Source: an uncultured Acidimicrobium sp.
GTDB taxonomy: Bacteria; Actinomycetota; Acidimicrobiia; Acidimicrobiales; Ilumatobacteraceae
NCBI GenBank assembly: GCA_903895515.1
Contig: CAITUB010000102.1
Coordinates: 1-12,316, forward strand
Length of the DNA: 12,316 nucleotides
Direction of reading: 5' to 3'
Shown: positions 7,512 to 12,316 of the stretch, one piece after another
Layout of the letters: every line of letters begins with the position of its first letter
Position numbering within the stretch: the stretch's first letter is position 1
Notes under the pieces: generated by a model
What the model was told of the DNA's origin: nothing
The model's database searches: none
The model's input: the letters and a program-made list of their open reading frames with translations, nothing else
Translations under genes and position numbers: made by a program

Positions 7512-8431
7512 CACTTACCTGCATCCATTCGAGGATCAGTTGCGTCGCGCAGCGCATCACCAATGAAGTTGATACACAAGGAGATGACAACGAGCACGAG
7601 ACATGGGAAAAGCGCTATCCACCAAAAACCCGTTTGCACCGCTCCCTTAGCTTGACCGACCAGCAAACCAAGCGACGTCGCCCCTGCGCCAGGCTGTGGA
7701 CCATAGCCAAAGAATGACAATGTCGCTTCGCCGGATATTGCACCTACAACCGAGAAGGTAAGCGCCACCATGATCGGACCAATGGAATTTGGAAGCAAGT
7801 GTCGCTTAATGATGTACGCACGCGAAGCACCAGATGCGCGTGCGGCTTCGATGAACTCTCGCTCCTTCAAAGCAAGAACTTGACCACGCACAATTCTGGC
7901 GACGCCCATCCATCCAAAAAAGGAAAGCAAGAAAATGATGAATCGCAAAGAGCTGACATCGCCGATGATGTAGGTCAACCATTTGATCGAACCAAACATG
8001 TTGCGAACGACCAACAGGGCAACCAAAAAAGGAAATGCCAGAAACAAGTCGGTAATGCGCATAACGACATCATCAAAACGCCCACCTCGGAATCCAGCGA
8101 CCGCTCCAACAACGCAGCCAACAAATACCGAAATGAATGCGCTGAAAAGACCGATAAGTAGTGACACTCTGGTCCCGTAAATCAGTCTGCTGTACAGATC
8201 TCGACCGATATCATCCGTGCCCAACCAAGCGAGTTTTGAAGGTGGAAGATATGAGTTTGGTGGTGCTTTAACCGACTGGTTAACCCCATACCGGGCTGTG
8301 AGTGGAGACACGATCACAGCAAGTACGAGAAAACTCAGAATAGCTGTGCAGATCAATGCGGCCTTGTGACCGGCAAAACGCCTCCACGCCATTTGGCGAG
8401 GGCTGAGGGAAACTAACGGTTCATCAATCAA
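7511..8431 (-). CDS. Peptide ABC importer permease, DppC/OppC type
   Basis: This is the second transmembrane subunit of the importer, about 306 residues from the proposed start. An N-terminal OppC-like segment precedes TM1 (about residues 24-44). The family motif LGTDDIGRD (70-78) sits in the first external loop. Further membrane segments lie near 88-113, 127-144, 161-179, 217-242 and 268-292. The cytoplasmic EAA loop EAARASGASRAYIIKRHLLP (195-214) contacts the ATPases. The open frame extends upstream to 8503, but that extension is Cys-rich, unlike the family, and has no ribosome site. I chose TTG at 8431, which has GAGG (8439-8442) 7 bases upstream and overlaps the DppB-type gene by 8 bases. 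Confidence 0.9.
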   Translation of the reverse strand: MIDEPLVSLSPRQMAWRRFAGHKAALICTAILSFLVLAVIVSPLTARYGVNQSVKAPPNSYLPPSKLAWLGTDDIGRDLYSRLIYGTRVSLLIGLFSAFISVFVGCVVGAVAGFRGGRFDDVVMRITDLFLAFPFLVALLVVRNMFGSIKWLTYIIGDVSSLRFIIFLLSFFGWMGVARIVRGQVLALKEREFIEAARASGASRAYIIKRHLLPNSIGPIMVALTFSVVGAISGEATLSFFGYGPQPGAGATSLGLLVGQAKGAVQTGFWWIALFPCLVLVVISLCINFIGDALRDATDPRMDAGK

Positions 8432-9398
8432 GACGAATCCTCGGATCAAGAACTGCATATGAAATGTCTGCGAGCAGATTGAACAGCAACACTGAGGCAA
8501 CAATAATGACCATCAACGGCATCAACAGTGGGAAGTCACCGTTTCCAAAAGCACTCAGGAAGTACTTGCCCGTACCTGGATAATCGAAAATATTTTCGGT
8601 GATGATGAGTCCACCAACAATGGCGCCGATATCCAGCGCCGCAATGGTGATGACAGGAATGAGAGCATTGCGAACTCCATGCCGCATCAAGATACGAAAC
8701 TCACTAAGACCTTTTGAGCGCGCTGTCCGCATGTAGTCGGAATTCAATACATCAAGTAGCGACGACCGCATGTACCGGCTGTAAACCGCTATCACCTGAA
8801 TGGCAACGACAACAGTTGGAAGCGCCATGTGCTTGATCATCAACACCAAATCGAATCCATCTTGACCTGGTGGATATACACCCGATGTTGGAAACAATGA
8901 GTTTCCAAACCACTTGCTCCAATAGACAGCGAATACCAACTGCAACAAGATCGCCGAGATATACGGCGGTACCGAAATACCGACGAAAGCAACAGTGTTA
9001 ACCGCCACGTCGCGCTTTCCGCCTGGCCGCAGGGCGGCGAAGATTCCTATTCCAAGACCTACCGAAACTCCCACAGCCGTTGCTGCGATTCCTAACCTCG
9101 CGCTATTGGCAATGGCATCTTTCAGTTCTGGCCACACTTCGCGGCTTCCCTTGATGCTTCGTGGCCAGTTAAACGTAACGAAATTCTTAAGCCAACTGAA
9201 ATATCCGGTGACATAGTTCGAACCGAGACCATTCAATTTTTTGTACTGCTCAATTTTTGTGTGCGTTGCACGAGGGTTCGACCGCATATAGCTAGCAAGA
9301 GGGTCCGTACCCATTCTTAGTGCGATGTACACCAAGAACGTAACGAGAAGCAATGTTGGTATTGCCCAAGCAGAACGACGGAGCGCGAATCGAAACAT
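8424..9398 (-). CDS. Peptide ABC importer permease, DppB/OppB type
   Basis: This is the first transmembrane subunit of the importer, 324 residues, normal for the family. TM1 lies at about residues 9-28, followed by the large external loop typical of DppB/OppB. Further membrane segments lie near 100-123, 133-158, 185-207, 245-268 and 290-311. The EAA loop (DYMRTARSKGLSEFRILMRH, 221-240) is the cytoplasmic coupling helix. The C-terminus YAVLDPRIRLD is a family signature. A strong GGGAGGG ribosome site (9404-9410) precedes the ATG by about 5 bases. The gene opens the tightly overlapping permease-ATPase set and lies 119 bases after the binding-protein gene, with a large hairpin in the gap. Confidence 0.95.
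   Translation of the reverse strand: MFRFALRRSAWAIPTLLLVTFLVYIALRMGTDPLASYMRSNPRATHTKIEQYKKLNGLGSNYVTGYFSWLKNFVTFNWPRSIKGSREVWPELKDAIANSARLGIAATAVGVSVGLGIGIFAALRPGGKRDVAVNTVAFVGISVPPYISAILLQLVFAVYWSKWFGNSLFPTSGVYPPGQDGFDLVLMIKHMALPTVVVAIQVIAVYSRYMRSSLLDVLNSDYMRTARSKGLSEFRILMRHGVRNALIPVITIAALDIGAIVGGLIITENIFDYPGTGKYFLSAFGNGDFPLLMPLMVIIVASVLLFNLLADISYAVLDPRIRLD
8439..8442 (-). promoter_or_regulatory. Ribosome binding site deciding the DppC-type TTG start
   Basis: GAGG (extended GAGGA) on the - strand, inside the end of the DppB-type gene, lies 7 bases before TTG at 8431. The other in-frame starts, ATG at 8458 and the codon at 8503, have no comparable site. Confidence 0.55.
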
Positions 9399-9517
9399 TG
9401 TTGCCCTCCCTCTCGTCCTTTAACGAAACAATTACACCTTAATTATGCAGACGGTGCGCGACCCGAACCAAATGGAACGAGTCGCGCACCGTACATGCGT
9501 ACAAGTGAACTAATTAA
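9399..9517. other. Spacer between binding-protein and permease genes
   Basis: The 119-base gap contains the 12-bp inverted repeat described separately (9451-9492) and the DppB-type ribosome site. The - strand after the repeat is A/T-rich. A CATAAT hexamer lies just past the repeat, with a TTGGTT 18 bases before it inside the loop. This could be a weak internal promoter but the match is poor. No small coding frame with a good start was seen. Confidence 0.4.
9451..9492 (-). repeat. Perfect 12-bp inverted repeat (stem-loop) after the binding-protein stop
   Basis: ACGGTGCGCGAC (9451-9462) and GTCGCGCACCGT (9481-9492) are exact reverse complements around an 18-base loop; up to three further pairs can form inside the loop on the - strand transcript. 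It starts 26 bases after the binding-protein stop. No T-run follows it on either strand, so it is not a canonical intrinsic terminator. It more likely blocks 3' exonuclease decay or causes partial termination, favouring the binding-protein message over the permease genes. An operator function is a less likely alternative. Confidence 0.8.
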
Positions 9518-11224
9518 CTAGAGAACCGCTACTACCGGTTCGCCGGTCAACAAGTTGGTTACGACGTACTTGCCGTCGTTTGTGGTGGTGAATGCTCCTG
9601 GGCTGACAGGGAATGCTGTCGTCCATACCATCCACGAAGAGTTTGCACACTCCGTGATTGGGTTGAGGCACTCTGGCCACTGCTCTGCACCGATGACAAT
9701 CTTGCCGTCACCGTCAACGTCGGTCCACTGGTGGAAGTTAATGAACGCCTGGTAGTTGTTCAATTCTCCATCAACAGGTCCGCCAACTTTGTCTGTGCGC
9801 CAGAAACCCGACTTCGGGAACTGGAACAATGGCAAGAGGACATGATCCTCGGCCATCAAACGAAGTGCAGCCTTGATGTTGTCGGCACGCTTTACTGTGT
9901 CAACTTCAACGTCTGCATTGTGGAGCAAGTCTGAAGCTTCAGCATTGCACCAACCCTGTGTGTTCTGTCCAACGTTGCCATTGGCATCGGTTGGGATCTG
10001 GTCACACACAAATGACGAGGTGAGGTACGCAGGATCCGGTGGAGCCGTGCTGATGTACATCGCCAAGTCGTAGTCGAGTGCTGGCAAACGCTTCTGGAAG
10101 TAACAAGCTGCGTCGCAGTTATCAGCCTTAACGTTGAATCCTGCTGCTTGCAGCAATGGAATCAAGTAAGCCTGGGTGCTTTCGCGGCGGGTGTTACCTG
10201 TGTTGATCACCCAACGAATTACTGGCGCAACGCCATCCTTCGCCCAGAAACCAGCATCATCTTTTTTCCAGCCTGCATCTTCCATGATCTTTGCAGCGCC
10301 TTCAGCGTCATAGCTACCTACGAACTCATCGCCTGCGCAGTAATCACCAGGGGTGATTGGACCACACTGCAACAATGTTCCTGTTGGAGCAATTGGAGTG
10401 TAGATCTGAGCGAACAATGCATCGCGGTCAATTGACTTTGAGAATGCTTCACGGAAATTGTCGTCTGCGAAAGGTCCGCACTTCTGGTTGAAGTAGAACG
10501 CTTCGTAGTCGCCACCAAATTGAACTGATGAAGTGATGTTGTCTTGTGCAACAGCTTCTTCGATTCCCTGGTAGTACTGCGGATAAATGAAGTCAACGTC
10601 GCCGGCCTTGATTGACGCGATTTCAGTGTCGCTGTCTGCCTTTGGAACCATGACAACCTTTGGTGAAACAGCCTTATCGGTGCCCCAGTATGACTCGTTA
10701 GGAACATAGACGATTTGGTCCTTGCTCCATGACTGCATCTTGTATGGACGACCCGAGAAAGGAATCATGTCTGCGAAGTCACCCGAAACGTCAGCAGTAT
10801 TTTCTACTGATGCTGCCTTGATGAGACCTGAGAACAAGCCCTTGTACGGTGCGTATACAGCCTTCAACGTAACAACAACTTGCTTGTCGCTTGTTCCGGC
10901 TTCTACTGAAGTCACTTGGTCATAGCCAGTTGTTGACAATGAACCAGGTGTGTTCAACGATGCATCCCAAGTTGCCTTGAAGTCTGCAACAGTGATTGCC
11001 GAGCCATCTTCCCACACTGCTTCTGGAGCAATGTCGTACGTAATGGTCATTCCTGCACTGGTTGATGCTGGTGCTGTGTAGTCGTAGGCACGTGTTGCAC
11101 AAGCATCAAGGCTTGTGAACGCTGCACCTTCGTTGCTGGATGAACTGCCACCGCAAGCTGCCACTACTAGTGACAACATTGCGAAGCCAGCAACAACTCC
11201 AGCGAGTTTGTTGGTTTTCTTCAC
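9518..11224 (-). CDS. Peptide-type ABC importer substrate-binding lipoprotein (SBP_bac_5), apparently circularly permuted
   Basis: This is the extracellular, lipid-anchored binding protein that delivers peptides or similar solutes to the adjacent permeases, 568 residues. A lipoprotein signal peptide ends in lobox-like VVAAC (Cys24), followed by a Ser/Gly linker. The family core begins early: ITYDIAPEAVWEDGSAIT (61-78, the usual W-x-DG-x-x-[IL]T motif), then FNQKCGPFADDNFREAFSKS (245-264) and the usual family end LPLFQFPKSG...INFHQW (464-500). A further segment follows, GKIVIGAEQWPECLNP (507-522) to LLTGEPVV (558-565), which reads like the normal mature N-terminus of this family. It is therefore missing at the front and present at the back. 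About ten cysteines suggest disulfides. The GTG start has GGGGAGG (11231-11237) 6 bases upstream. Confidence 0.93.
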   Translation of the reverse strand: MKKTNKLAGVVAGFAMLSLVVAACGGSSSSNEGAAFTSLDACATRAYDYTAPASTSAGMTITYDIAPEAVWEDGSAITVADFKATWDASLNTPGSLSTTGYDQVTSVEAGTSDKQVVVTLKAVYAPYKGLFSGLIKAASVENTADVSGDFADMIPFSGRPYKMQSWSKDQIVYVPNESYWGTDKAVSPKVVMVPKADSDTEIASIKAGDVDFIYPQYYQGIEEAVAQDNITSSVQFGGDYEAFYFNQKCGPFADDNFREAFSKSIDRDALFAQIYTPIAPTGTLLQCGPITPGDYCAGDEFVGSYDAEGAAKIMEDAGWKKDDAGFWAKDGVAPVIRWVINTGNTRRESTQAYLIPLLQAAGFNVKADNCDAACYFQKRLPALDYDLAMYISTAPPDPAYLTSSFVCDQIPTDANGNVGQNTQGWCNAEASDLLHNADVEVDTVKRADNIKAALRLMAEDHVLLPLFQFPKSGFWRTDKVGGPVDGELNNYQAFINFHQWTDVDGDGKIVIGAEQWPECLNPITECANSSWMVWTTAFPVSPGAFTTTNDGKYVVTNLLTGEPVVAVL

Positions 11225-11230
11225 TCTCGA

Positions 11231-11237
11231 CCTCCCC
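11231..11237 (-). promoter_or_regulatory. Strong ribosome binding site of the binding-protein gene
   Basis: GGGGAGG on the - strand lies 6 bases before the GTG start at 11224. It fixes that start, which also directly begins the lipoprotein signal peptide. Confidence 0.8.
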
Positions 11238-11257
11238 GTCGATTAGGTGGGTGTTAC

Positions 11258-11287
11258 CCCAATTGGGTCGGGACAAGGAGTCCCGAC
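11258..11287 (-). repeat. Palindrome and 8-bp stem-loop in the importer leader
   Basis: GTCGGGAC (11267-11274) and GTCCCGAC (11280-11287) form a perfect 8-bp stem with the loop AAGGA on the + strand. The palindrome CCCAATTGGG (11258-11267) abuts it, sharing one base. No T-run follows, so terminator use is doubtful. The pair could be a transcription-factor site or a leader structure. Confidence 0.6.
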
Positions 11288-11324
11288 ATGTGGAGTAAAG
11301 GCTACTAGCGCCTGAGAGGCAGCA

Positions 11325-12113
11325 CTATCGAGATCGGTATTGCACGATTCGGGCAAATTCAGATGGGTCAAGGGATGCCCCACCCACCAAAGCCCCATCG
11401 ATATCAGGTTGGGCCATGATCTCGGCGATATTGGCTGCCTTTACGCTTCCGCCATACTGCAAGCGAATCGCGCTTGAAGCTTTTTCACCCGACACTTCAA
11501 GCACCTGGGCCCGGATGGCTCCGATGACAGCCTGGGCATCCCCTGCCGAAGCGGTCCGACCGGTACCGATAGCCCAAATTGGTTCATACGCAATCACCAT
11601 GTTGCACACCTGCTCCACGGTTCGACCAACGAGTGCCGCACGAACCTGACCCATCACCTTTTCCGTGGTCTTACCGGCTTCGCGCTCTTCAAGCGTTTCA
11701 CCAACGCACACAATTGGATACATGTTCAATTTCTGCACTGTCGTGATCTTTTTCGACACGTCAGCATCTGTTTCGCCGAAAATTTCACGACGCTCACTGT
11801 GACCGACAATGACGTATTGCACACCAAGCTTGGCAAGGAAAGCGCCAGCGACTTCGCCGGTGAAGGCTCCTTTTTCTTCCCAGTGACAATTTTGCGCACC
11901 CAGATGAATACGCATTTCATCTGCATCAATGAGTGTCTGCACGCTACGAATGTCGGTAAATGGAGGATGAACGGAAACATCTACAGCACTGAAATCATCT
12001 TTGGTGAGTAGGTATGCAAGTTTTTGCAAACTCTGAATCGCTTCAAAGTGATTGTTGTGCATTTTCCAGTTGCCGCTAATCAGCGGTTTGCGATAAATAG
12101 TGCTATCTGGCAT
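11325..12113 (-). CDS. tpiA: Triosephosphate isomerase
   Basis: This enzyme interconverts dihydroxyacetone phosphate and glyceraldehyde 3-phosphate in glycolysis and gluconeogenesis. With the chosen start the protein has 262 residues, a typical length. Catalytic residues are all present: Asn15 and Lys17 (GNWKMH), His105 (VGHSERR), Glu177 (AYEPIW), the phosphate-gripping loop 6 WAIGTGRTA (180-188) and the GGS phosphate site (221-223). The open frame runs upstream to 12155, but that extension lies within pgk and is not family-like. The ATG at 12113 has a perfect GAGGAG site (12120-12125) 6 bases upstream. The gene overlaps the end of pgk by 11 bases, so the pair is translationally coupled. Confidence 0.97.
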   Translation of the reverse strand: MPDSTIYRKPLISGNWKMHNNHFEAIQSLQKLAYLLTKDDFSAVDVSVHPPFTDIRSVQTLIDADEMRIHLGAQNCHWEEKGAFTGEVAGAFLAKLGVQYVIVGHSERREIFGETDADVSKKITTVQKLNMYPIVCVGETLEEREAGKTTEKVMGQVRAALVGRTVEQVCNMVIAYEPIWAIGTGRTASAGDAQAVIGAIRAQVLEVSGEKASSAIRLQYGGSVKAANIAEIMAQPDIDGALVGGASLDPSEFARIVQYRSR

Positions 12114-12316
12114 TTGGTGCTCCTCGCAGTGCGGCAAGACCAGGAAGGTCGCCAAGTTCTAAAAATTCGAGCGATGCGCCGCCACCAGTTGACACATGAT
12201 CAACGTCATCTTCTAGTTTGAATTGAGCGAGCGCAGCGGCAGAGTCTCCTCCACCAACAACAGTGAACGCTTTGGTGTCGGCAACAGCTTGAGCAACCGT
12301 CTTTGTTCCCGATGCA
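12103..12316 (-). CDS. pgk: Phosphoglycerate kinase, C-terminal fragment (gene continues beyond window)
   Basis: This is the last 70 residues of phosphoglycerate kinase, which makes ATP from 1,3-bisphosphoglycerate. The frame is read from 12315 down to the TAG at 12103-12105. It shows the C-terminal nucleotide-binding motifs TVVGGGDSAAAL (about residues 18-29) and HVSTGGGASLEFLE (about 41-54), then LPGLAAL and a short tail. These motifs are diagnostic. The start and N-terminal domain lie outside the window. It overlaps tpiA by 11 bases. A gap gene upstream would be expected from the usual gap-pgk-tpi order but is not visible. Confidence 0.96.
   Translation of the reverse strand, partial: ASGTKTVAQAVADTKAFTVVGGGDSAAALAQFKLEDDVDHVSTGGGASLEFLELGDLPGLAALRGAPNAR
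12120..12125 (-). promoter_or_regulatory. Ribosome binding site deciding the tpiA start
   Basis: GAGGAG on the - strand, inside the pgk coding end, lies 6 bases before the ATG at 12113. It selects this start over the upstream in-frame ATG at 12155. Confidence 0.85.

Larger units (their letters stand above)
11225..11324. other. Spacer between tpiA and the binding-protein gene
   Basis: This 100-base gap must hold the leader, and possibly the promoter, of the importer operon. It contains the strong ribosome site GGGGAGG (11231-11237, - strand), a 10-base palindrome CCCAATTGGG (11258-11267) and an adjoining 8-bp stem-loop (11267-11287). I could not identify a convincing -35/-10 pair, nor a T-tract making the stem-loop a terminator for pgk-tpiA. 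Confidence 0.4.

Noticed and set aside
8432..8503. N-terminal extension of the DppC-type permease to 8503
   Set aside because: The extension (Cys-rich, inside the DppB-type gene) is unlike the family and has no ribosome site; TTG at 8431 with GAGG upstream fits better.
9518..9706. C-terminal tail of the binding protein as the start of a second tandem binding protein cut short by a stop
   Set aside because: The front copy lacks exactly the same segment, so permutation explains both facts with one event; an older tandem duplication could still be the mechanism.
10318..10707. 129-residue open frame on the - strand inside the binding-protein gene
   Set aside because: It is a shadow of the main frame with low-complexity composition and no ribosome site or family features.
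12114..12155. N-terminal extension of tpiA to 12155
   Set aside because: It overlaps pgk coding sequence and adds 14 residues absent from the family; ATG 12113 has a near-perfect ribosome site.
1..12316. Search for CRISPR arrays, insertion sequences, attachment sites or riboswitches
   Set aside because: No regularly spaced repeats, transposase or integrase frames, terminal repeats or recognisable riboswitch cores were seen.

Overview
The window (about 50% G+C) is a dense bacterial segment and most likely comes from an actinobacterium. Three things point there: a secG with the HSGRGGGLSDMFGG-type loop, a pgk-tpiA ... secG neighbourhood, and a large Cys-rich solute-binding lipoprotein of a type I associate with aquatic Acidimicrobiia. 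The class-level guess is tentative because no phylogenetic marker is complete here. No insertion sequence, CRISPR array or riboswitch was seen.

Left part, + strand (1-2611): the 3' end of a [2Fe-2S] subunit and a complete molybdopterin subunit of a xanthine dehydrogenase-family hydroxylase. This operon meets the rest of the window tail to tail, with stop codons overlapping by 4 bases. Everything from 2608 to 12316 is on the - strand. Read in its own direction, it begins with the end of pgk, then tpiA (overlapping pgk by 11 bases), then a complete peptide-type ABC importer: binding lipoprotein, two permeases and two ATPases, with the last four genes overlapping. After these come secG, a tRNA-Leu(GAG) with encoded CCA, an aldonolactone-oxidase-type flavoprotein that starts within a few bases of the tRNA 3' end, and a DEAD-box RNA helicase.

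The importer lies between tpiA and secG, which are often close neighbours in actinobacteria, so secG expression may be tied to it. Two perfect inverted repeats flank the binding-protein gene: an 8-bp stem in its leader and a 12-bp stem between it and the permease genes. The second could let the binding protein be made in excess over the membrane subunits.

The most unusual observation is in the binding protein. Its last ~62 residues read like the normal mature N-terminus of a family 5 (SBP_bac_5) binding protein, and its own N-terminus begins where that segment would normally end. The gene therefore looks like a natural circular permutation of a peptide-binding lipoprotein.
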